From Melanopsichium pennsylvanicum (Eukaryota; Basidiomycota; Ustilaginomycetes; Ustilaginales), in NCBI GenBank assembly GCA_900208305.1, contig OAPG01000002.1, positions 1,736,001 through 1,800,000 on the forward strand: DNA of 64,000 nucleotides, written 5' to 3'. Below are positions 1 to 9,935 of this stretch, piece after piece. How positions within the stretch are numbered: position 1 is the first letter of the stretch; each line of letters starts with the position of its first letter. A program made the position numbers and the translations under genes. The notes under the pieces are model-generated. The model was not told where the DNA came from. It was given only the letters and a program-made list of their open reading frames with translations, and did not search any database.

Positions 1-217
1 AGTTGTCGGTCTGTGAAAGTTGGGCGCGTCCGGGTAGGCTCGCTCCTGGGCTCATTATCATCCAGCATTGTAAGCACGGACCGAGGCGGGTACTGTGGGC
101 GTGAAGCTTGCTGTGGCAGTGATGAAGTAGGGTACAAGTACATTGACATAGGCACGATGATCGGTGGGATTGACATACTCGGATGTGCCTTGTAGGCTCG
201 AGTTTGTGGTACAAGAA

Positions 218-890
218 TTAAAAATTGAGCCGCATGTGCAAAGCATCCTCGCCGTCGGCATAGTAACCTTTCTCTACACCGTGCACCTCGAAGCCGAGCG
301 TGTCACGGTACAAGCCAATAGCAGCACGGTTGGTCTGTCGAACGTGAAGCGATACAAACTTGGCAGCAAACACATCTCGCATGGCGTCCTCTGATTAGAT
401 GCAAGTCAAGACGATGTTGAGAAAAGGTCAGCCAACTATTCGCAACAGAGTCTGGGCGCGATCGGTGGAGAAAAAGCAGACGGTGAGAACGTAGACACTT
501 ACGACTCTGCTTCATGAGCTTGTTGGCCAGTCCGAGGCGACGGTACGACCGGAGCACACTGATACTCGTGACGTGTCCGTGAGGAATGCCATCTGCCGGC
601 TCCTCCTCCATCTTGCCGAGAATGTAACCGACAATCCTTCCCTTTTCATCCTCGGCGACGTACGAGAGCTGCGGCCAGGTCAATGCATGGTAGAGATAGT
701 ATCTTAATGTGTAATTTTCTGGAAGGTTGTGCAGGTTGCAGTTCTGCATGCCCAGCAGGTCATCAATCTGAAGCAAGTAAGCACCATACGCATCAGAAGC
801 TTGGGTCAGTACGTCACAGCTCCCTTGCACCGGCACAAAAAAATGAAGAGCTGTATTCAGTATACTCACTGTCGCTTCTCTGATGTTCAT
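218..890 (-). CDS. NAA10: N-terminal acetyltransferase catalytic subunit (NAA10/ARD1)
   Basis: Catalytic subunit of the NatA complex, which acetylates the N-termini of nascent proteins at the ribosome together with NAA15. Three exons on the minus strand: 890-870, 767-503 and 390-218. Intron 1 runs GTGAGT...TTCAG and intron 2 GTAAGT...ATCAG. Joined length is 459 nt, giving 152 aa. Seen directly: the start MNIREAT, then [54 protein letters not shown] (the R-x-x-G-x-A acetyl-CoA loop), and after intron 2 [18 protein letters not shown] and [12 protein letters not shown]. All of these match the GNAT core of ARD1. The protein stops soon after the core, so it lacks the long C-terminal tail of yeast and human NAA10 (about 235 aa). 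NAA11-like paralogy cannot be excluded. It is divergent from SEC14. Confidence 0.93.
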
Positions 891-2157
891 GGTGAAAGCA
901 GCGACCTTGCTCGCGGGACAATATCAAGCGGTGGACGGTTGAAAAAAGAGGGAACAGTAGAAAGCTGCAAGCTGTTTGAATGATGCAGTGCTTCTCTCTA
1001 GACTCCTCGCTCGCGTCACGTGCATCTGCAGTGAGAACCCGATTCCAGTGTCTGAGACAAGAAAATCGACCGATTGATCCAATGAAGATCCCACCGTGTT
1101 GTTCACACCTTGATCTAGTCAAGATACAGTAACGTTAATTTACAGTACAGTGGGTGCAGGCTCCAGTACATTAGGAACTTGACATAAAGCTGCAGCCCCT
1201 TTCATGAAAAGTAGGAGCTGTTGCTCTGAATGGAAGGTTGCGCTTCCTGTGGGGGACGGTGATATCTGCCGTAGAAGGATGCGGACACAAGTAAAAGTGC
1301 AGATGGTACCTGGACAAGCAGAAGTGAGCTTCCAACACCACTTAACTTGTTGTTACACATTCATTTCTCTCTTGTCGTGTGTCTTGGATCATATGCTCTG
1401 TGTGAGATGTAACAAGCAAGCTACTTTAGTTGTCGGTCGCTTCAATCCGTCACTCGAAATGCACTCTCGAAATGCACTCTCTCGTTCCCAAAATCATGCG
1501 CGTCCAATTTCCCGCAATGTGATAATGGTAAAGTAATTTACAGAGCAGACTAGTCTCTGCTTTTTCGCTTCGCTTTCCGTACAGCCTCCGCAACACTGTG
1601 TCTGACTGGCTACCCACTCTACCCTAAATGCCCCCTTTTGGGCCTGAACTATTGTGTGTCACATACAGGCATCACACCCCTAACATGACTTGAAATTTTG
1701 ATGTCCTGTGCAAGCACACAGCTGTGTTCATCCCAGCCCACACACCGCACCCACGACATCCTCCACGCTTCACGCCAGCCAGGTCCAATTTTGCAAATTT
1801 CAATAATCACACTGCAGTGTCCACTCACCCACCAATTGTCCTTCTAAGTACGTATTCCTGCGTCACGCTCTCAACACCCGAGCCTTGTCTCGGTTTCTCG
1901 GTCCTCAACCACCATCCTCTACACTACGTCGGTAGAATAGAGCTGCGCGCGACACAGTTCTCTGTTCCTTCATCTGTCATTTGATCCAAGTTCATCCCTT
2001 CGCACCACATCCGAATTTTCGCATCCCTGGCATTCTACCCGCAGTGCACCGTACGTCGATCCAATAGAGACTTGTCAGACTTCCCACTTGCTTCGCTCCA
2101 GCTCGATCTCGTCGGAACACAACTACGCGCCCTTCTCAAAAGCTTTCTCTGAGACGA
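891..2157. other. Divergent intergenic region NAA10 / SEC14
   Basis: This stretch of about 1.27 kb separates two divergently transcribed genes and should hold both promoters. The side near SEC14 (about 1720-2150) is C-rich and pyrimidine-rich, like other leaders in this window. TACAGTA occurs at 1125-1131. I see no convincing gene in it. Confidence 0.6.
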
Positions 2158-3284
2158 ATGTTTCGCAGACACGACAAGGACAACTCCAAAGGAAGCAAGA
2201 AAGATTCCAAAGGATCAGAATCGATGACCGACTCGACAAAGAGTGGCCGTCCGGGCAACCTCGACGCTTCCCAGCAGGAGGCGCTCGATCAATTCCGCAC
2301 CATCATTCAACAAAAGGGCATCTTCAACCCAGAACGTCACGACGATGCCTGTCTATGCCGTTTCCTCCGTGCTCGAAAATGGGACTTGTCTGCCACAGAG
2401 GCCATGTTCACCGAGGCTGAAAAGTGGAGGACCGAGTTCAATGTCGAGGAGCTCTACCACTCGTTCGAGTACCCCGAGAAGGAGAAGGTTGACCAGTACT
2501 ACCCTCAATACTATCACAAGACCGACAAGGACGGTCGCCCAATCTATATCGAACAGCTCGGCAAGCTTGACCTGAAGGCCCTCTACCAAGTGTACGTTTT
2601 CTCTCTCGTCAACTGATTCTTTGCACGGTGCCGCGAATCACAGCCTCTCTGCTCAATTCCCCTCTTTGCTGACATTCCTCGTGTTCAACCTGGCTCTTAA
2701 CTAACAGGACCACCCCAGAACGCCAGATCCAGAAGCTTGTTGTGGAGTACGAAAAATTCCAGCGTGAGCGTCTTCCCGTCTGCTCTGCCCACAAGGGCAA
2801 GCTCGTCGAGACCTCGTGCACCATCATGGATCTCAAGAACGTCGGTGTATCTCAATTTTGGAAGGTGTCGACATACGTTCAGCAGGCCTCTAACATCGGA
2901 CAGCATTATTATCCCGAAACTATGGGCAAATTTTACATCATCAACTCACCTTACATCTTCACCACCGTCTGGTCCGTCATCAAGGGCTGGCTTGACCCCG
3001 TTACTGTCGAGAAGATCAAAATTCTAGGTCACAAGTACCAGGACGAGCTCCTCCAGCAGATCCCTGCCGAGAACCTGCCCGTCAGCCTTGGTGGCAAGTG
3101 CGACTGTGCAGGTGGCTGCTCTCTCTCAGACGCAGGCCCATGGAACACTGAAGAGGGTCGCCAGATCATCGAGAAAGTCAGAGCCGAGGGCAAGCAGAAG
3201 AGGGAGCAGCACGAGCGAGACGGCTCCACAACTGCTCTGGCTGCTGCTGTTCCTGCGGAGAACGGCTCGGCGCCTGCTGCTTAG
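2158..3284 (+). CDS. SEC14: Sec14-type phosphatidylinositol/phosphatidylcholine transfer protein
   Basis: Cytosolic lipid-transfer protein that exchanges PI and PC and supports secretion from the trans-Golgi. Exons 2158-2591 and 2708-3284; the intron has donor GTACGT and acceptor TAACAG and splits the V of LYQVTTPERQ. Joined product is 336 aa (yeast Sec14 is 304). A charged N-terminus of about 40 aa leads into the CRAL-TRIO-N helices (RHDDACLCRFLRARKWDL, near 60-78). The lipid-binding CRAL-TRIO domain follows, with LVETSCTIMDLKNV, YYPETMGKFYIINSPY and DPVTVEKIKILG. The Glu in YYPE and the Lys in KIKILG correspond to residues needed for PI binding in yeast Sec14. The tail PAENLPVSLGGKCDCAGGCS carries the Cys/Gly motif usual in fungal Sec14. 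The C-terminal Ala/Glu-rich extension is probably disordered. The ATG at 2158 is the first in frame. Confidence 0.96.
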
Positions 3285-3685
3285 AAGTAATGACGCCAAA
3301 GAAGCTTCTCCTTTATGGTGCACACACGCGAGGCAGCTGGTCATTTCGGTGCCAGACCACAATTGTAAAAAAATCTTCTAGTTCCCGTCACCCACCACAT
3401 ATTTCGTCAATAGATTCATGGCCAACGCCCGAGCATCCTTCGAGCTGTGATGCCCATCTGTGTGTGAATCTCGTGCTGTCGCTTGATTATTGGTACGTGC
3501 ATCCCAATAAGACAATTACGGCCATTCTCCGCAATCGAGACTTGAATCGCCGTGTCTATCACTCTCTGTCAGCGTCTTGAAATTTGGAGCTAATATTTGA
3601 CAATGAAGGTAATATTTTACTGTGAGGGCTTATATATGGCTTCAAAAATGTATATATGGCTTCAAAAATGTGTCGCTCGCAACAT
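3285..3685. other. SEC14 3' flank and tRNA upstream region
   Basis: This 400-bp stretch between the SEC14 stop and the tRNA becomes AT-rich towards the tRNA. It contains a perfect 20-bp tandem duplication with a TATATATGG core just upstream of the tRNA. I see no coding gene. Confidence 0.6.
3631..3670. repeat. Perfect 20-bp tandem duplication with TATATATGG core
   Basis: Two head-to-tail copies of TATATATGGCTTCAAAAATG occupy 3631-3650 and 3651-3670. They end 15 bp before the mature 5' end of the tRNA. TATA-like elements at about this distance can help position TFIIIB in fungi, so the duplication may provide two TATA boxes. It could equally be neutral replication slippage. Confidence 0.85.
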
Positions 3686-3759
3686 GACTCCATAGCTCAG
3701 TTGGTTAGAGCGTAGCACTGTTAATGCTGAGGTCGGCGGTTCGAGCCCGCCTGGGGTCG
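3686..3759 (+). tRNA. tRNA-Asn (anticodon GTT)
   Basis: An intronless tRNA of 74 nt. The acceptor stem pairs GACTCCA with TGGGGTC, with one T-G wobble, and the discriminator is G. The D arm is GCTC-AGTTGGTTA-GAGC. The anticodon stem TAGCA/TGCTG encloses the loop CTGTTAA with anticodon GTT. The T arm is GGCGG-TTCGAGC-CCGCC. The A box (TAGCTCAGTTGG) and B box (GGTTCGAGCCC) are intact. Confidence 0.96.
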
Positions 3760-3768
3760 TTTTTTTTT
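3760..3768 (+). terminator. RNA polymerase III oligo-T terminator
   Basis: A run of nine T residues begins right after the tRNA discriminator base, the standard Pol III stop signal. Confidence 0.85.
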
Positions 3769-4102
3769 GTTGTCTTGCGATGGGGCGCGATCCCGAAATC
3801 GAACGCTTTTCTCTCTCTATGATTGACCCAGAGCTCACATTGCCCATGCAATAGCTCTTTGCCCTCATCGCTTTAGGTGGGGAATTTTCGGCCTCGCATG
3901 GAGGCGTCATTTATGGTGGTGTGAATTTCCCTCTCTCGAAAGTGGAGTGAGCGCAGTCTGCCTAGGGAAACTCTGAGACTCGATAGTTGCAGAGATGGCA
4001 GGTGCTCCGGGGATCAGAGACGGACGACACAGGCTGCTGAATCGGAGGTCGACTTTCTGGAGACGATATTACATAATGTTCATTAAAATGCAGAATTTTG
4101 GG
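3769..4102. other. Intergenic region between tRNA-Asn and the membrane-protein gene
   Basis: About 330 bp with no recognisable gene. It would include the 3' end of the minus-strand gene that stops at 4103. Confidence 0.5.
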
Positions 4103-5278
4103 CTATGTCTTAACGGAGGCGCCTGCGTCAGCGCTTGAACAAGCAGAGGAAGTCGACGGTGCACCATCGCCCGCGCTCGATGGGCTGGAACGGTGCTCAA
4201 ACGGACTGAGGATGGGCGAGGCATCCGAGTCGGAGCGATTGCCATGTTCAGAAGGTGAACGTATGCCAAGGATCGGCTGTACCTGTCCACCACTGCTCTG
4301 TAGCCTTTGAAGTGGGCTGTCCTTTGCGCCTAACAGATGCGAGTTGATGACCGACGACTTAGGTTCGAGTCGGGGTTGACTGTGCACCTTTGCTTGCGAT
4401 GACTGTGATGTCGCCACTGTGGAACCCGACAACTCGACATCCGCTGGAGGCTCCAATGGACTGTTTGGAGCCACGGGGCTGTTTCGCGAAGATGTCAAAA
4501 GGCTGGGCACCTCGCTATTGCGTGCAGATAATGGGCCTTGCATGAGGTACCTCTGCCTGTCTTGGTGAGCTAACTGGGGGCGTTGAGAGTTGCGAGAGCG
4601 GCGGCCATGACCCGGCTGCTCTGTCCAAACGAGGCCGCTCGTGAAGTCTTCGGGTGTGCCGATGCCGCTGCTGTTGCTAAAAGCGAGCGTCTTTTGGTCC
4701 GTAGCCATTGCCGAGCTTCCGCCAAATCCAAGCGGCTGCGGTGGAATGATCTGGATCGATTCTCTGTAAAGTGGCGAGTGTGGTAGATACGACTCACGTC
4801 GGCTGGAGTTGGACGTATAGGAGAGCTGTGAGGCCGACGGTGACTTCAAGTAGGATCTTTTGAGCGTCATTGTGGACGACGAGCTAGAAATGGTGGAAGC
4901 ACCTCGGTAGTGAGGGTCGTAGACGTCCGAAGGTGACGAAAGCATTATCGAATCGAGACCTTGGATGGATGGAGAAGGTATTTCGCTGGTGCATGTCGAT
5001 GTGAGACCGTCGTGCTGTTGCCAGTTTGAATTTGAAGCTGCGAGGTGATCTGGTGAACTGCTTGTCCGATTGATTGAACGCATCGTCGGGCTTTGCGACA
5101 AAGCTGACACGACAACTCCACCATGGTAAGCTGTAGGTGGTTGACTGATAGGAGGTAGCTGTTCTGGTCGATGCATGCAGTTCCAGATCTTGCGATATGT
5201 CTTGTATGCAACAAACATGAGAGCCACGCCTCCAAAGATGGAGGCGACCGCGATGGCGGCTGTGTTTGGTTGCGACAT
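4103..5278 (-). CDS. Single-pass membrane protein with Ser-rich cytoplasmic tail, unknown function
   Basis: I do not recognise this 391-aa intronless protein. It starts at a clear ATG (MSQPNTAAIAVAS). Residues about 7-27 form one hydrophobic segment (IAVASIFGGVALMFVAYKTY) followed at once by basic residues KTYRKIW, which suggests a membrane anchor with the bulk of the protein in the cytoplasm. The remaining 360 residues are low in complexity and rich in Ser, Pro, Thr and Gln, with no recognisable fold. Short motifs such as RSSPSSAGDG and SLQRLQSS could be phosphorylation-rich tail segments. This layout of a short luminal end, one TM segment and a long disordered tail is common in fungal plasma-membrane or ER accessory proteins, but no function can be assigned. 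Confidence 0.75.
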   Translation of the reverse strand: MSQPNTAAIAVASIFGGVALMFVAYKTYRKIWNCMHRPEQLPPISQPPTAYHGGVVVSALSQSPTMRSINRTSSSPDHLAASNSNWQQHDGLTSTCTSEIPSPSIQGLDSIMLSSPSDVYDPHYRGASTISSSSSTMTLKRSYLKSPSASQLSYTSNSSRRESYLPHSPLYRESIQIIPPQPLGFGGSSAMATDQKTLAFSNSSGIGTPEDFTSGLVWTEQPGHGRRSRNSQRPQLAHQDRQRYLMQGPLSARNSEVPSLLTSSRNSPVAPNSPLEPPADVELSGSTVATSQSSQAKVHSQPRLEPKSSVINSHLLGAKDSPLQRLQSSGGQVQPILGIRSPSEHGNRSDSDASPILSPFEHRSSPSSAGDGAPSTSSACSSADAGASVKT

Positions 5279-7378
5279 GCTGGTTTCTCTGACGAGACTT
5301 TTCGTTGACGGGGAGTCAATGTTTTCTGGACGGTCACGCTTCTGTCTGTTCGAGGGACTCGATCACGTTGATTTCGACATTCTTATGCTGAGATGATGAT
5401 CCCTTTGATGATGCTAAGAATTTGGTACTCGTTGTGTCATCGGCACCTTCCCAAGTATCACGGTCAACGTTCGGATGTTCCGTTCTGGCCGTTGGAATAA
5501 GCTACCGCTGGAAAATTGGACAAAAGGAGACTGCCTTGCGTCCGTGGGACGCAAGAAGCCGAAGACGATGGGACACACTCGGAACGGCGCTCAAGGGTCG
5601 AGAAGGATGGTGGGTGAAAGACGAGCTCCTTCAGAGGAAGCGGATTTGATGACGACGAACCAAGAAACGGCGTAATCGGATGAGGCGCTGCAAGAGGAGG
5701 CTGTCAGGAAGATCCAGGGCAAGCTGCGCGGAGGAAGGTAGTCGAGGAAGCTGGGTATCAAAAAAAAAAGTCTGTGTGTGGTGCCTGTGTTTGGAAACTG
5801 AGAGTGCGTGGTAGGGTTTGGGAACGGCGGACGATGATGGCCGTGGTAGAATGTGGACCAGTCGTCGGAGTTGCAATGCTGCATCACATTGGGCAAGAAG
5901 CAGAGCTCTCAGCCAAATCTGAGGTACAACTCCAGACCACTCTGCTTTTCAAGATCGATCCGACGGTCTCGAGCTCTTCTAGCGAGATGAGAGGTTTTCT
6001 CAGGTGTTGAGTCAGAGGAGTTGCGGCCCTTCCGTCCGTCACGATTCCTGAGTGCTCCTCGATTCTTTGCCGCCCACACGAATGCGCCGCACGCGCATCC
6101 CGCACACGCACGCACACATGAGAACAAGCGCTCTATTTCCTTGATCGCCAAGCCTGGATCTTCAAGGCTTGGAAACTTGATAAGCCCGGCTCATGTCTCA
6201 CTGGCCGCGGCGGAATCGTGCATAAATCGGAACGAGAATGACAGAAGTGTCCCTGCGAGGAGAGATGTGCAGAGGCCCGCTCTGTTGTCTTAGGGACGAA
6301 GCTAGTCACTGAGCTGACAGGTGACTGGCATCAGATTCGATTCTGGACGCGGATGAGCTAGCAGGATGATGAAGAGCAGGGCGGCTGAATTTAGCGAGAA
6401 CGAACTGGAAAGGGCGGCAGAGGAGTCGATGTTGCTATGCATCGAAACCAGCACACGGAATCGCAGTGCCGGAAGAGCTGCGAACATGCGCTTGTGTATC
6501 AAATCGCATGCCGGGGTTCGAGCCAAAAAGATCGTCACATCGCAGTAGCCAGAGAACTGACATCACGTTGAACTCGGTTGTTCCACCCATCATGAGAGCG
6601 AGCCAAACAATCTGGTTCGCTTTTCGACCAATTTCGGGGTCCAGTCACACTTTTTCGCAAGCCTGCTAGAAAAATTAGTAATCAACCACAGATTACTCGG
6701 CGGGTGCAGGATTGTCGAGATTCAAATGTTGCAGGACTGCTCCGCTTCGCACTGCGAGGCCTGACGTGCGCAACAATTCAGCTGTCTTCTTTCTTGGTAC
6801 TCTGCCTTTCACCGGATGTGATGACCCTCGTAGTATTATTATCTTGTTACTTCTTATGAATCTTGTCAGCCTGTTCCCACACTGGCATGCGGCTAATGCT
6901 TCCTCTAATTGTGTGGACTCAAAAAAAATCCGGTAAGTTCATCTTGTTCTCTGATCAAGCCTGTCGCGTACGGCCATTCTTCGCTTTGTAAAGTAAATTA
7001 CTTTGTACTTTCACTCGTGCCTATTCGAGCCGCATCTTTCCGCCTGGCTTGTTCGACTAACTTCCAGGGGAACTGGGAATGTGGTTAGCGGGAAATTCTT
7101 TTTATTGTTCCTGCAAAATTCATCATTCGATTTTGACAACATTCGGCCACCACTTCGGCCCTGACTTGTTTCTCGGATCCAGATCAGGGTCCAACACGGA
7201 AATTTTCTCATACGACTGTCTCTGTGCACCAAAAGAGATTGACACCTTCCATTTCCCCTTCGAGGTACAAGGAGAGACGAGAGCCTCGTGCTAGTCTGCA
7301 AGCTTGACTTTGCTCGGAACAACATCTTATGCGCAGCATCTCACAGGATCGCGCACTTCGCTAGCGCCAAACAGCTGC
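5279..7378. other. Divergent intergenic region, 2.1 kb
   Basis: This region separates the membrane-protein gene (-) from the methyltransferase gene (+). Short open frames are present in all directions, but none has a domain, a conserved motif or credible splice partners. A small inverted repeat, AGTAATC with GATTACT separated by 7 nt, lies at about 6677-6697. A near-palindrome, AAAGTAAATTACTTT, lies at about 6990-7005. The rest looks like promoter and leader sequence. Confidence 0.5.
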
Positions 7379-8793
7379 ATGTCGGACGAGCTGACCTTCC
7401 TTCCAAGTCGAGACCTTCGAGACTTGCGTACGCTCGACTTGACCTCATCAACATGTCTGAAGCACGTACAAGGCAACCTCGAGAGCTTGGCACGCCTACT
7501 TGGGGCCAGTGGCGGTAGAATCATCCACGCACCTCCCACACTGCAACAATCGCACCAAACAGCGGATGACGGTCCCCTGCCGTCATTCGAGGAACCACCA
7601 AAGGAGGTCGACCCTTTTGAACGGAGCTATGTAGCACGATGGCTCACAAGACTCATCTCTGAATTCACCTTGCTGTGCTCAAACGACGAGGCTATTGCGG
7701 CAGAGGCGGAGCAAGTTTCGGAAAAATGTGCTGAGCTGCTTGCTCTTTCAGCCGGCAGAATGGCAGCAGGCGCCTCTGTCCAGGATCACGTGTTTCAGCT
7801 CGAGGACGGGGCCTTAACGGTCAACTTGAGAGATGGACCCCTGGTTCACGATTCGCTCGGTACTCACACATGGGGCGCCGCTCCCATCTTGTCGCAGCTC
7901 CTCCTGCCCCTATACGCAAGCGATGGTCGTGACCTCAAGGTTCTCGAGCTCGGTGCGGGGACAGGTCTCGTAGGACTATCAATAGCAAATTGGTCTCGTC
8001 TCCATCGAACCGAGGATCGGACGCGAGTAGTCTGCACCGATTATCATCCTACTGTGCTCGAGAACCTGGCACACAACATTGCCATAAATGGCTGGATCTC
8101 GCCTGTCCCCGATCAAGCAGGCGCTCCACCAAGTCAGCCTACTGCGACAACCGTGTCCGCGCGCTGTCTCGACTGGCAAGGCGTGCACCGACTAGCAAGC
8201 GGACAAGATCCTGACTTGACCCAAGTGTTGACGTCCCAGACCTTGCCGAGCCATCTCGGCGTGTTTAGAAAGGCCGACTGGGCTCAGCTCCTCGACATTG
8301 ACCTCGACGCTGGATCTTTCGATCTTCTCGTCGCAGCCGGTAAGTGGACTCGATTCTCTGACTGGCACTCGCTGCTATCCTGGAGATTTCATTTTGCAGC
8401 AGAGGTACTGACGACCCCAAGCTTCTCATCTGGCCATCAGACTGCGTGTACGATCCCGTTCATCCCTTTTGGATCAAGTCGGTCGCAGGAAAGCTCTTGA
8501 GAGCTGTGTCTTCTGCCAACGGTGTCGAGCCATTATTGCATGTCATGGTACCGCTCAGACCGACGCATCAGCAGGAGATGCAAGCCGTATACCAAGCCTT
8601 CGAGCCTAGGCGAGGGCCTCTTCATCCGCAGCTGGTCATTCTTTCAGAACAGGACTACCAGGGCTATGAAAACTTTGGAGCATGGAACTCAGTTGTAAGA
8701 TCTGAAGGTACGGCTCAAAGTCAACCCGAAGGCGGGCTTGCCAGAACATACAGATGGTTCCAGATCGGGTGGCAAATGATGCCATCTGCCTAG
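7379..8793 (+). CDS. Family-16 (lysine) methyltransferase, EEF2KMT-like
   Basis: SAM-dependent methyltransferase of the seven-beta-strand family 16, whose characterised members methylate lysines in proteins such as elongation factors and chaperones. Exons 7379-8339 and 8441-8793; the intron starts GTAAGTGG, ends CCATCAG and splits the Asp of VAADCVYDP. Product is 437 aa. Seen: the SAM-binding motif I LKVLELGAGTGLVGL, the acidic post-I motif VVCTDYHPTVLENLAHN, and the family motif FDLLVAADCVYDPVHPFW across the splice junction. The N-terminal 110 residues are variable and probably regulatory. The ATG at 7379 (MSDELTF) was chosen because the open frame before it has no ATG, only a TTG at 7304. 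The substrate cannot be read from the sequence. Confidence 0.88.
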
Positions 8794-9935
8794 CGTATGT
8801 GGCCCAGGTCGTATATCGGGAAAGCATCGTTCCGATCGACGATAGGTGGGCCCTCGTGACAGTAGATCATTGTATATTGAACCATGTGAGACCTGCTGAT
8901 GAGACTCTACGTGGAACTGCCTTTCGCCTGCCATCTGTTCACCTTAAAGATCTTGTCAAAAATATCATTGTGTCGGTACAGTAAGTTGGCCTCGTCGCAT
9001 CTACAAATCGTTAATCATTGAGCCGGAATTGTAGATGCAGAACGTCAGAGATCCTTCAGATACTAACTCAACAGTACACCTCACCAGCCCAGGCCCGGCT
9101 ACAGTGTTACTCGTTGTACGTTTCTCTACCCAACGCAGATACACTTTCTGTGTACCGAGACTGCAATCCGACGACGCTATGATCTTGGTCAGGAAAAGTG
9201 GACACAGATTAAAGGGTAGATACGGGGAGTAATCACATCGAAATTCGTCGAGTTGTGCGGCTGCGAGTCCCTTCTCGGAACACGCCATGGGTGTCACTTG
9301 ACCCGCTTCTACCACGCAAATTGCGGGTTGACGCACGCTCATGGGCGTCACAACATCTCACCAACACAAAATGTGTACTGAATGACGCTCATAGAGGGTA
9401 AAGAACGGCTTCAAGGACGCTCAAGGATGGTGTGCAAGAAGATGTTATGCAAACGACGCTCATTTACGACACCATCGAATTGGACCGGTGTCAAATCACG
9501 CTCAGATGACGCTCTCGTACGCACACGACGGCGAATTTCCATGTATGAATGTATGCCTCGTGTTTTCGACAACCACTCACAAATTTCTAAATGTTTGCAC
9601 TGCCTACAGCCCGTTGGCCGTCCGGACAGGCGAATTGGGTAGTGCAACAACTTTGATCTGTTCTAAATATCTTTTCCGTGCAGCTAGAGGTCCAGTGCTG
9701 ACTGTGTGTGGATACTCTCTCAGCCTGCGACGCCGCCTCCAATTTTCCCTGTGCGCGCACCTGAGCCCAGCCAACTACTGAGTAGGGCTGAGTATTCGCG
9801 CGCGGACCCATTGAACGTGACCTGTGGTTTTGGTCTTCATCTCGCCGACGTGCCGCACAAATTCGAGTAGCGTATGCCTCCTCCCTGCCACCATCACCCA
9901 CTTCCTGCACAAAACGCACTCCCTTTTTTTTCACC
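8794..9935. other. Intergenic region with clustered ACGCTCA motifs
   Basis: No gene is supported here. The notable content is a cluster of ACGCTCA copies between about 9335 and 9515, listed separately. TACAGTA occurs at 8977-8983. Confidence 0.5.
9335..9515 (+). promoter_or_regulatory. Cluster of five ACGCTCA motifs plus one near-copy
   Basis: ACGCTCA starts at about 9335, 9385, 9417, 9456 and 9498, all in the same orientation, and the near-copy ACGCTCT starts at about 9509. Most copies extend to (T)GACGCTCA(T). Five copies of a 7-mer within 170 bp is far more than chance. The cluster lies about 0.4 kb upstream of the HMG-box leader, so a transcription-factor array is plausible, but the factor is unknown. 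Confidence 0.5.

Noticed and set aside
3662..3910. 82-aa minus-strand frame
   Set aside because: It runs across the tRNA-Asn gene; the peptide is the common spurious translation of a tRNA.
7304..7378. 25-residue N-terminal extension of the methyltransferase
   Set aside because: It begins with TTG; the first ATG is at 7379.
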